Positions 1 through 5,996 of a stretch of 11,253 nucleotides of DNA are shown here, one piece after another. Positions within the stretch are counted from its first letter, which is position 1. Every line of letters begins with the position of its first letter. The notes beneath the pieces were generated by a model. The model did no database searches and was not told the origin of the DNA. It saw only the letters and a program-made list of their open reading frames with translations. The stretch is from Propionibacteriaceae bacterium (GTDB lineage: Bacteria; Actinomycetota; Actinomycetes; Propionibacteriales; Propionibacteriaceae), in the NCBI GenBank assembly GCA_003451975.1, contig DMIX01000455.1:1-11253 (forward strand). The letters run 5' to 3'. The translations under genes and the position numbers were made by a program.

Positions 1-675
1 AAACTGGTTCACCGCGGCCTCGGACGGGTAGCCCAGCGCGAGACCGGTGAGCAGCTTGTAAGGACGCGGAATGTCGAACTCGGCATCGATCAAGCGTCGC
101 CAGGTCGCCAGCACGCCCAAAGCGCACGAACCCACCTGGTGGGCGGTGGCCGACAGCATCAGCGTCTGCATCATCAAACCGGCATCCTGGGCCGAGAACG
201 GCAGCAGGCCGCCATGGGCGAACACCCAGATCACCGTCGGTGCCCCGAAGAACTCGCAGTTGCGTCGATTCCAGGCGTCGCGGCCATCCCGGTCGCCGCG
301 TTCGATGCCGAGATGCTGGTACAGCCCGACGCCGACCTTCACACTGCGCGGACGCAGCTCGTCGGGGTAACGGCCCCAGGTCTTGAAGTCGCCATCCGGC
401 AGCCGGCCAGTGATCGCTGCCCTCACGAAGGCCGATGGCTTGCGGTGATACATGCCCAAGGCGGCGTCGAACTCTGCGACATAGGCGCTGCGCAGCCGCT
501 CGAGCTGGGCGCCGCTGGCCACGGCCAGCGTGTAGCCGCGGGTATTGCTCCAACTCGGGGCGTAGCGGGCGTCGTCGAGAATCTCGGCGAGGAGCTGTTC
601 AGGAATCGGGTCGGGGCGAAAGTCCCGAACGCTGTACCGGGATTTCAGCAGTTCGGTGAACTCATTCGGCCGCAT
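1..675 (-). CDS. Nitroreductase-family FMN oxidoreductase (3' end cut by window edge)
   Basis: This reading frame starts at an ATG (675-673) and stays open for 225 codons to the left edge, so the C-terminus is missing. The N-terminus reads SRYSVRDF at about residues 12-19, the flavin-phosphate-binding start typical of the nitroreductase fold. It is followed by APSWSNTRGY at about residues 48-57; most relatives have Gln-Pro where this one has Arg-Gly. A later QDAGLMMQTLMLSA segment (about residues 167-180) fits the dimer-interface helix of the family. Such enzymes use bound FMN and NAD(P)H to reduce nitro or quinone substrates; the substrate here cannot be told. The start lies 3 nt after the pheA stop, and a GAGGA about 10 nt upstream lies within the pheA end, so it is probably co-transcribed and translationally coupled with pheA. 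A specific link to phenylalanine synthesis is not shown. Confidence 0.85.
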   Translation of the reverse strand, partial: MRPNEFTELLKSRYSVRDFRPDPIPEQLLAEILDDARYAPSWSNTRGYTLAVASGAQLERLRSAYVAEFDAALGMYHRKPSAFVRAAITGRLPDGDFKTWGRYPDELRPRSVKVGVGLYQHLGIERGDRDGRDAWNRRNCEFFGAPTVIWVFAHGGLLPFSAQDAGLMMQTLMLSATAHQVGSCALGVLATWRRLIDAEFDIPRPYKLLTGLALGYPSEAAVNQF

Positions 676-678
676 GGA

Positions 679-1593
679 TCAGTCGTCCTCGGGGTGGATC
701 AGCCCGGCGTACCACGATTTCGCCGCCGCGTAATCGGCGTCGGTGAAGCCGCGCGCAATCTGCGGACGCACCTGATCAGCGCGGGCATAGGAACCCAGGA
801 ACACCACCTCGGCGCAAATGCGATGCAAGCCCTGCAGGGTTTCGGCCATGCGCGGATCGCGCAGGTGCCCCTCGGCGTCGATGCTGAAGCAGTAGCTGCC
901 CAGCTGGGTCTTGGTGGGGCGGGAGCCGATGCGGGTGAGGTTCACGCCTCGGCTGGCGAACTGCTCCAAGATCTCCAGCAGCGCACCGGAGTGGTCGGCG
1001 TACATGTAGGCCACCAGGGTGGTCTTGTCCGCGCCGGTCGGCAGTGGCGGATCGGCCGGACGCGACACCAGCACGAAGCGAGTGACCGCATCTGAGTTGT
1101 CGGCGATCTCGGTGGCGACCGGCTCCAAGCCGTACATCTCTCCGGCGATGCGTCCGCAGATCGCGGCGTCGTATTTGCTGGACGGATCACTGACCTCTTG
1201 AGCCGCGTAGGCATTCGAGCCTCCCTCGGTAATCCGAGCCTGCGGCAGATTCGAGATCATCCAACCCCGGGTCTGGGCGGCGGAGTGCGGGTGAGTCACC
1301 ACGCGCTTCACCTCGCTGAGCTGCGTCCCGGGACGGGCATAGAGATTGAACTGGACCGGAAGTAACACCTCGTGGGTGATCATCAGCGGACGCCCGGACG
1401 CCAGGATGTCCAAAGTCGCTGACACCCCGCCCTCGACCGAATTCTCGATCGGCACCATGGCTGCGGTGATCTCGCCGGTGCGGACCGCGTCCAGGGCTTG
1501 GGCGACGGTGTCATAGGCCACAGCTGGCTCAGCGCTGAGGCTGAGCAAGGCCTGATGGGTGAAGGTTCCCGCGGGTCCGAAGTATCCGAGCAC
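679..1593 (-). CDS. pheA: Prephenate dehydratase with C-terminal ACT domain
   Basis: This cytosolic enzyme decarboxylates and dehydrates prephenate to phenylpyruvate, the committed step to phenylalanine. The 304-residue product opens with LGYFGPAGTFT. It carries NSVEGGVSATLD (51-62) and the catalytic Thr-Arg-Phe motif (171-173) in the dehydratase domain. An ACT domain from about residue 191 has HSGALLEIL (201-209, the GALV-type Phe-binding loop). The second Phe-binding motif, normally Glu-Ser-Arg-Pro, reads Gly-Ser-Arg-Pro here (223-226), which could change feedback control. There is no chorismate mutase domain, as is usual in Actinomycetota. The start is GTG; it places LGYFGP right at the N-terminus as in relatives, and no Shine-Dalgarno is evident. 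A TACCCT hexamer ends 6 nt before the GTG, suggesting a leaderless mRNA. A nitroreductase-like gene follows after 3 nt. Confidence 0.95.
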   Translation of the reverse strand: MLGYFGPAGTFTHQALLSLSAEPAVAYDTVAQALDAVRTGEITAAMVPIENSVEGGVSATLDILASGRPLMITHEVLLPVQFNLYARPGTQLSEVKRVVTHPHSAAQTRGWMISNLPQARITEGGSNAYAAQEVSDPSSKYDAAICGRIAGEMYGLEPVATEIADNSDAVTRFVLVSRPADPPLPTGADKTTLVAYMYADHSGALLEILEQFASRGVNLTRIGSRPTKTQLGSYCFSIDAEGHLRDPRMAETLQGLHRICAEVVFLGSYARADQVRPQIARGFTDADYAAAKSWYAGLIHPEDD

Positions 1594-1599
1594 CTGACA

Positions 1600-1605
1600 A
1601 GGGTA
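1600..1605 (-). promoter_or_regulatory. Candidate -10 box for leaderless pheA transcript
   Basis: On the minus strand TACCCT fits the actinobacterial TANNNT -10 pattern and is followed by 6 nt and then the pheA GTG. That spacing would put the transcript start at or next to the start codon. No ribosome-binding sequence is visible, which agrees with a leaderless mRNA. No good -35 hexamer is seen at the expected distance, so the call is tentative. Confidence 0.35.
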
Positions 1606-1659
1606 ATGGTGAGCGGTACCTGAGGCGTCGAATGCCCACTGCCCATGACCCGCGCCGGC

Positions 1660-3282
1660 TCAGCCCGAGGACTCGACGGCGACCGGCGGCACTGATTCAT
1701 CGCCCTCGATGGGGCTGGCCGCGGGCCTTCGCCACGGGGCCCGCATCAGTGATTTCACGGTGGGCAGCTCATGGCCGCGGCTCCACCACCACCACACGAT
1801 GGCGACCAACACCGCGTATTGGGCTGCCACATTGAGCTGTTCACGCAGGAACCGCTCCACGATGTGCATCTCGTCGCCGAACTGCAGTGCGCGACCGGTG
1901 ACCCAGGCGATCGACAGCCACGCCCCGCGCCACATCATCAACAGATCCAGCCGAGAGGCGGCCAGCAAACCCAGCGGCGCCCACGTGATCAGGTCGTACC
2001 AGGAGAATTCCCACGGTGAGGTCACCAGCCAGGCGGTGCACAGCACCACGGTGGTGCGGATGGTGATGGTCAGGGGGTCCAGGCGCGGGTTGGCGTCCTG
2101 CGGCTGCCCCGGCATCAACCGCCACGGCAGTACGCGCGAGAGCATCCAGGCGACAACGACCAGCAGCACCCAACCCAGGGTGGTCACGATCTGACGCGCG
2201 GTGCCGGGATCGACCACCTGGACGAAAGCGGTCAATGCCCACGCGCCCCACGCCCCCGGTGAGATGTAGCCGGTGTTGCGCTGGGCGGCCAACAAGGCGT
2301 TGGGCATCCACAAGCCGTAGGCCAGGATCAGCGGCAACGCCGCCCCAGCCACCAACTGCAGCAGGCGTCGCCAGTCGTGCCGGTAGCCCCAGACCATGGC
2401 GATGCCGTAGAACACCATCGAGACCTTGACCGTCCCGGCCAGCCCGATGCCGATTCCGGCGACGAAGGGGTGCTTACGGAAGAACCACAGTCCGGCGATG
2501 GCGAACACCACGCTGAGCGCTTCGTTGTGGGCACCGACCAGGACGCCCCAGATCATCAGCGGGTTGAGGACGGTGAACAGCACCACGCGGGCCTGCAACT
2601 TGTGGTCGTCCTTGGCCAGCTTCACGGCGATGAACCCGGTGATCAGGAAGGCGATCAGGGTGAACATCTGCAGCCAGAACACCGTGTTGTGCATGTTCTC
2701 CCCGCCCAGCACGGAGGCCAGGTATTGGGAGTACGACGCCACCGGGCCGTAGACGCTCGGGGTGTCCTGCCAGGGACGCTCGGTCCAGATCAGCACCGGG
2801 TCGTAGGCCTGACGGAACACTTCGGCTGGAGTGATGTCGTACGGGTTCAGGCCGAGCACCTGGAGCCGCCCGTAGGCGGCGTACATCAGCACGTCAGCTG
2901 AGGTCAGCGGCGGAATCAGACTGGAGACCACGCTGAGTGCCGCCCCGAGTCCGAACAGCCGCCAGGTGCGCGGACGCCAGCCGGCGTTGATGGCGCGCCA
3001 ACTGATCCACATGCCGATCGCGCCGACCGACAGCATCAGCCACAGTGCTGGCACCACCACCCACTCCCCCAGGTGGAGCCAGCTCACCGGCAGGTACCAC
3101 GGGGGCAGCAGATTGGTGCGCGGCCCCAGCTTCAACGTGACTGCTGACGGACCGCTGAAAGCGATCGCGACGGTGACCACCGACGCAGCGACGATGAGCG
3201 CCAGACCCAGTCGATGGTTTGAAGTCCAAGGCGGCAATCGATCGACGAACGACCGCCAGGCCGTCCTCATCGCTATTCGCAC
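1660..3282 (-). CDS. Polytopic GT-C mannosyltransferase-like protein (MptA/MptB type)
   Basis: This 540-residue integral membrane protein has roughly a dozen hydrophobic segments, the first at about residues 25-45. The longest extracytoplasmic-type loop follows TSADVLMYAAYGRL (127-140), LGLNPYD (143-149) and SVYGP (176-180). The Asp130...Asn-Pro-Tyr arrangement is what is expected for polyprenol-phosphate-mannose-dependent GT-C enzymes such as the alpha-1,6-mannosyltransferases MptA and MptB, which elongate the mannan backbone of lipoglycans outside the membrane. Family assignment rests on these motifs and the topology; the exact linkage is inference. The GTG start is preferred over the ATG four codons later because GGGGAGG sits 5 nt before the GTG. 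The C-terminal 25 residues are hydrophilic. The gene lies 74 nt after fpg and 66 nt before pheA, all on the same strand; neither neighbour is related to lipoglycan synthesis, so the grouping looks incidental. Confidence 0.8.
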   Translation of the reverse strand: MRIAMRTAWRSFVDRLPPWTSNHRLGLALIVAASVVTVAIAFSGPSAVTLKLGPRTNLLPPWYLPVSWLHLGEWVVVPALWLMLSVGAIGMWISWRAINAGWRPRTWRLFGLGAALSVVSSLIPPLTSADVLMYAAYGRLQVLGLNPYDITPAEVFRQAYDPVLIWTERPWQDTPSVYGPVASYSQYLASVLGGENMHNTVFWLQMFTLIAFLITGFIAVKLAKDDHKLQARVVLFTVLNPLMIWGVLVGAHNEALSVVFAIAGLWFFRKHPFVAGIGIGLAGTVKVSMVFYGIAMVWGYRHDWRRLLQLVAGAALPLILAYGLWMPNALLAAQRNTGYISPGAWGAWALTAFVQVVDPGTARQIVTTLGWVLLVVVAWMLSRVLPWRLMPGQPQDANPRLDPLTITIRTTVVLCTAWLVTSPWEFSWYDLITWAPLGLLAASRLDLLMMWRGAWLSIAWVTGRALQFGDEMHIVERFLREQLNVAAQYAVLVAIVWWWWSRGHELPTVKSLMRAPWRRPAASPIEGDESVPPVAVESSG

Positions 3283-3302
3283 CCGAACCTCCCCGAAATC
3301 TG

Positions 3303-3317
3303 GAGTAGAGCCTACTC
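3303..3317 (-). promoter_or_regulatory. Candidate promoter or operator upstream of the mannosyltransferase
   Basis: A perfect inverted repeat, GAGTAG-AGC-CTACTC, lies about 20 nt upstream of the GTG start of the mannosyltransferase gene. On the minus strand it contains TAGGCT (3314-3309), the same -10-like hexamer found before the EcsC gene and the small membrane protein. A start about 7 nt downstream would give a short leader that carries the GGGGAGG ribosome-binding site. The symmetry over a -10 box could be an operator. No clear -35 box is seen. Confidence 0.3.
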
Positions 3318-3356
3318 AGTAAACAGGGCCAGCTCACCCTCGGTTGTGATCACTGT

Positions 3357-4220
3357 TCACTTCAGTAGTCGCGACAGGCGTCGGTCGGCCAGCAGCTTGC
3401 CGCCGGTCTGGCAGGACGGGCAGTACTGCAACGAGGAATCGGCGAAACTCACCTCGGCGATGGTGGCGCCACAGGTCGGACACGATTGTCCGGCGCGGCC
3501 ATGGACGCGCAGCCCGGCGCGTTTGGCGTCCTTGAGTTCGGTGGTCGCCAGTCCTGACGCCCGCGCAACGGCCTGCGACAGTTCGCTGCGGATCGCCTCG
3601 TACAAGGTGCGACGCTGCGCCGCGTTCAGACCGCTCGCCGCAGCGAAAGGACTCAGCTTGGCGGCATGCAGGATCTCGTCGGAGTAGGCATTGCCGATTC
3701 CGGCGAGCACCCGCTGGTCGCGCAGTACGCCTTTGAGTTGTGCGCGGCCGGACGCGTCGAGGATCGCGTCCAGACCGCTGAGATCGAAATCCTCGGCCAG
3801 TGGATCCGGTCCGAGAGTGGCGATGCCGGGTACGTGGCCGAGGTCGTCGACCAGATAGACCGCCAGCCGCTTCTGGGTGCCGGCCTCGGTGAGATCGAAT
3901 CCGGCACCCTCAGCGAAAGCGACCCGCAGCGCCAGTGGGCCCTTGCCCGGGGCGACCGGACGCTCGGGCAGCGGGTCGCGCCAGGTCAGCCAACCGGCGC
4001 GGGCCAGGTGGAAGGCCAACCACAAGCCACCGATCTCGACGGCCAAGAACTTGCCGTGGCGGCAGACCTGCTCGACCTCCAGCCCGCCCAGTGCCGTCAG
4101 CGGCGGCTCGACAGTCTTCAGGCAGGTGAAGGACGCCAACTCGGCGCGCGCGACCACCTGGCCGACGGCGGTGTCGGTCAAGAACAGTCGCAGGGCTTCG
4201 ACCTCGGGTAGTTCAGGCAT
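3357..4220 (-). CDS. Fpg/Nei-family DNA glycosylase (AP lyase)
   Basis: This base-excision repair enzyme removes oxidised bases and nicks the strand through its N-terminal proline. From the ATG at 4220 the 287-residue protein begins MPELPEVEAL, giving catalytic Pro2 and Glu3. A GTG two codons upstream would bury the proline and is rejected. Further landmarks are Lys57 in HGKFL, the helix-two-turn-helix around LAGIGNAYSDEIL (172-184), and a Cys4 zinc finger (247, 250, 267, 270). Two positions differ from classical Fpg: the void-filling Met of the HLxMxG motif is Arg74 (HLARAGWL), and the zinc-hairpin Arg is replaced (DSSLQYCPSC). The C-terminal QTGGKLLADRRLSRLLK extension after the finger is, from memory, typical of an actinobacterial clade. 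The damage specificity may thus differ from 8-oxoguanine. The start overlaps the end of aat by 8 nt, so translational coupling is likely. Confidence 0.93.
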   Translation of the reverse strand: MPELPEVEALRLFLTDTAVGQVVARAELASFTCLKTVEPPLTALGGLEVEQVCRHGKFLAVEIGGLWLAFHLARAGWLTWRDPLPERPVAPGKGPLALRVAFAEGAGFDLTEAGTQKRLAVYLVDDLGHVPGIATLGPDPLAEDFDLSGLDAILDASGRAQLKGVLRDQRVLAGIGNAYSDEILHAAKLSPFAAASGLNAAQRRTLYEAIRSELSQAVARASGLATTELKDAKRAGLRVHGRAGQSCPTCGATIAEVSFADSSLQYCPSCQTGGKLLADRRLSRLLK

Positions 4221-4899
4221 GGGCACTTCGCTGCGGCCAGGCCGGCTCGGGGACGGCCAGCAGTTCGTCGAGCAGGTCCAGGTATTCGCCGCGGTCGATC
4301 TCCATCACACCCAGGCTGGCCAGGTGTGCTGTCAGCCACTGGGTGTCGATCAGGCGGGCTTCGGCGTAGTCGTCGCTGAGGAACTCCACCAGCCGCACCA
4401 GTGCCACCTTGGAGGCGTCGCGTCCGGATTGTTCATCGTGAAACATCGACTCCCCGGCGAACAGTCCGCCCAGCGAGATGCCGTACAGCCCGCCGACCAG
4501 ACGTCCGGTGTGGTCTCGGGTCTCCACCGAGTGTGCGAAGCCGGATCGGTGCAGATGGCTGTACACCTCGCGGATGCTGGCATCGATCCAGCCGAAAGGT
4601 CGATCCGGATCGGCGCATCGCTCGATGACCTCGTCGAAGGCGGTGTCGATGGTGGTGGTGAAGTGCTTGGCTGACTTACGCAGCGATCGGCTCACCACCA
4701 GGGCGTCCAGTGGGAGTACCCCGCGCCGCAGCGGCGACCACCAGCCAGTGCGGTCGAAACCGGAGTGTTCCAGGGGCATCGGGAACACTCCGCTGCGGTA
4801 GGCATCCAGCACCAGGGCCGGGTCCATCATCGACGAGAACGCGATCAGGTCCTGATCCGGCCATTCGGCCGGTGGCCCGAACACGTTCAGTCGCGTCAT
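4213..4899 (-). CDS. aat: Leucyl/phenylalanyl-tRNA-protein transferase
   Basis: This cytosolic enzyme transfers Leu or Phe from aminoacyl-tRNA to proteins with N-terminal Lys or Arg, marking them for ClpS-ClpAP/ClpCP in the bacterial N-degron pathway. The 228-residue protein matches the usual size (E. coli about 234). Recognisable motifs are SGVFPMPL (36-43), WWSP (53-56), SRSLRKS (70-76), GWIDASIREVYSHLH (103-117), AHSVE (122-126), LVGGLYGISLG (134-144), AGESMF (148-153) and LIDTQ (183-187). Glu150, Asp185 and Gln187 fit the catalytic set known from the E. coli enzyme. The frame stays open upstream to 5574, but that extension is repeat DNA without family similarity, so the ATG at 4899 is the start. 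The ribosome-binding site is weak (AAGG very close to the ATG). A CAGAAT six bases before the ATG may be a -10 box for a leaderless message. fpg overlaps the 3' end by 8 nt. Confidence 0.95.
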   Translation of the reverse strand: MTRLNVFGPPAEWPDQDLIAFSSMMDPALVLDAYRSGVFPMPLEHSGFDRTGWWSPLRRGVLPLDALVVSRSLRKSAKHFTTTIDTAFDEVIERCADPDRPFGWIDASIREVYSHLHRSGFAHSVETRDHTGRLVGGLYGISLGGLFAGESMFHDEQSGRDASKVALVRLVEFLSDDYAEARLIDTQWLTAHLASLGVMEIDRGEYLDLLDELLAVPEPAWPQRSAHA

Positions 4900-4929
4900 A
4901 CCTTGATTCTGCCGCACCGTTGACCGCCC

Positions 4930-5113
4930 GAGGAGCGGCGCTGCCCCTCGTACCGCTCGTTGAGGAACCGCGTAGCCCCCCGCCCGCATGAGCCCCGGCC
5001 CAGTTATCCCTCCGCCTCCCGAGCGCTGGCCCAATTGCCTCTTCGGCTGGTTGAGGAGCGGCGCTGTTGTCCCTCCGGCTGGTTGAGGAGCGGCGTAGCC
5101 GCGTCTCGAAACC
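4930..5113 (+). repeat. Degenerate tandem array, six units of about 32 bp, related to an actinobacterial palindromic repeat
   Basis: Units begin with GAG at 4930, 4962, 4990, 5021, 5053 and 5085, giving lengths of 32, 28, 31, 32, 32 and a final 29. Units 1, 5 and 6 share GAGGAGCGGCG exactly, and unit 2 has GAGGAACCGCG. Units 3 and 4 are decayed but share GGCCCA(G/A)TT with each other. The stretch CGGCTGGTTGAGGAGCGGCG occurs exactly twice, at 5044-5063 and 5076-5095, 32 bp apart. The final unit ends with GTCTCGAAACC, and with its preceding GGTT it forms an imperfect palindrome (5081-5113). That palindrome resembles the GGTTTCGAGAC...CTCCTCAACC dispersed repeats I know from many actinobacterial genomes. 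There are no unique spacers, so it is not a CRISPR. Confidence 0.75.
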
Positions 5114-5214
5114 AACCCCCACACCCACGCACAACCAGGCAATCCTGCGAACTCGGGGTGAATCCGGGGGTTGCCTCGGGGTTCGTGCCGGAGTGCAGTC
5201 TTCGCCGTCTCGCC

Positions 5215-5220
5215 TAGGCT
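5215..5220 (+). promoter_or_regulatory. Candidate -10 box for the EcsC-family gene
   Basis: TAGGCT fits the actinobacterial -10 consensus TANNNT. A start about 7 nt downstream would leave a leader of roughly 24 nt carrying GGAGAGG at 5237-5243, 7 nt before the ATG. No clear -35 box is present. Confidence 0.45.
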
Positions 5221-5250
5221 GGACCCGTCCGATTCCGGAGAGGTGGCACG

Positions 5251-5922
5251 ATGGCCAAGCCAGTCGAGCTGGGCAAGCAACTGATGACGCGCACCCCGCA
5301 GGTCGCCGGGGGGATGTTGCGCAGCATCGTCGATTTTGCGATCTATGGCAATGAGCAACTTCCCGGTGCCAAGACCGCAGCCGCGCGGGCTCTGCAGGCC
5401 CGAGGTGATCGAGAGGCGGCCATCGACTCTCTCATCGGTCAGCACGTCAGCCTTGCCGGGGCACAAGGCTTCCTGACCAGCATCGGTGGGTGGATCACGG
5501 TTCCGGTCGGCCTGCCGACCAATATCGCCGGACTCGCCGTGCTGAGTGTCCGCATGACCGCAGCCATCGCCCACCTGCGTGGTTACGACGTCGACGACCC
5601 GCGAGTGCGTTCAGCGGTCACCCTGACGATCCTCGGTGAGGATCTGGTGCGCAGACTGGTTGCCGCAGGCAAGATGCCGGCGTCCCCGCTGGGAGTAGCC
5701 ACCGCGCCGACCTTCGATGCCGGTCTGGAGCGCCAGATCAGCGAGCGCGTGATGGGTTCCTTGACTGGACGCATGAGCAGCAAACACCTGGCTGTGGTGG
5801 TCATGCGCGGCATCCCGCTGGTCGGCGGTGGTGTCGGCGCCGTGGTGGACGGCTGGCTTACCTATGGCCTGGGTGGCTACGTCAAGCGCGAGTTCGTCGC
5901 CCGCCAGCAGCTGACCCGTTAG
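5251..5922 (+). CDS. EcsC-family protein
   Basis: This 223-residue protein matches the EcsC family in its central segment: a Ser/Ala-rich GAQGFLTSIGGWITVPVG (about 70-87), LPTNIAGLAVLSVRM (about 88-102), and AIAHLRGYDVDDPRVR (about 105-120). A second glycine-rich hydrophobic stretch, IPLVGGGVGAVVDGW (about 189-203), lies near the C-terminus, as in relatives. The two glycine-rich segments suggest peripheral or partial membrane association. EcsC was named from the Bacillus ecsABC operon, but its biochemical role is unknown, and no ecsA or ecsB transporter gene is nearby. GGAGAGG 7 nt upstream of the ATG supports the start. The gene stands alone, divergent from aat across repeat DNA and convergent with the rhomboid-like gene. 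Confidence 0.8.
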   Translation: MAKPVELGKQLMTRTPQVAGGMLRSIVDFAIYGNEQLPGAKTAAARALQARGDREAAIDSLIGQHVSLAGAQGFLTSIGGWITVPVGLPTNIAGLAVLSVRMTAAIAHLRGYDVDDPRVRSAVTLTILGEDLVRRLVAAGKMPASPLGVATAPTFDAGLERQISERVMGSLTGRMSSKHLAVVVMRGIPLVGGGVGAVVDGWLTYGLGGYVKREFVARQQLTR

Positions 5923-5935
5923 CCCCGCCACTTCA

Positions 5936-5991
5936 CTACACCCGCGTCACGTTGCTACCTTCGCGCCTGTAGCAACGTGACTTAGCTGTAG
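5936..5991. terminator. Long perfect hairpin between convergent genes, probable bidirectional terminator
   Basis: The arms GTCACGTTGCTAC (5946-5958) and GTAGCAACGTGAC (5969-5981) pair perfectly over 13 bp with a 10-nt loop. A second, outer stem CTACA (5936-5940) with TGTAG (5987-5991) flanks it, separated by exactly 5 nt on each side. It sits 13 nt after the EcsC stop and just beyond the stop of the rhomboid-like gene, where a shared terminator is expected. There is no T-run on either side, so intrinsic termination would be of the U-tract-less kind. A dispersed repeat or a protein-binding site is an alternative. Confidence 0.6.
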
Positions 5992-5996
5992 CGAGG

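Larger units (their letters stand above)
4900..5250. other. Repeat-rich intergenic region between divergent aat and EcsC-family gene
   Basis: These 351 bases hold no convincing gene. Frames that cross it have repeat-derived, Pro/Arg-rich translations. The aat-proximal two thirds (about 4930-5113) is a degenerate tandem array described separately. The remaining part (5114-5214) is unique-looking, with a weak AGGCAA...TTGCCT inverted repeat. A TAGGCT -10-like box and a Shine-Dalgarno sequence precede the EcsC gene. The aat promoter must lie within or right beside the repeats. Confidence 0.7.

Noticed and set aside
139..1095. Plus-strand 318-residue frame over the nitroreductase and pheA genes
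   Set aside because: It is antisense to two well-supported genes and shows no family motif; such long frames are common in GC-rich DNA opposite real genes.
2377..2901. Plus-strand 174-residue frame rich in Asp, His and Gln
   Set aside because: Antisense to the membrane segments of the mannosyltransferase; its composition is the mirror of hydrophobic codons.
3666..4674. Two long plus-strand frames over fpg and aat
   Set aside because: Both are antisense to strongly supported genes and lack recognisable domains.
4930..5113. CRISPR array
   Set aside because: Repeat units abut each other with no unique spacers, they are degenerate, and no cas gene is near.
4900..5574. N-terminal extension of the aat reading frame by 225 codons, or a fusion protein
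   Set aside because: The extension translates the tandem repeats and part of the opposite strand of the EcsC gene. Known Aat proteins begin near the ATG at 4899, and the 228-residue length fits the family.
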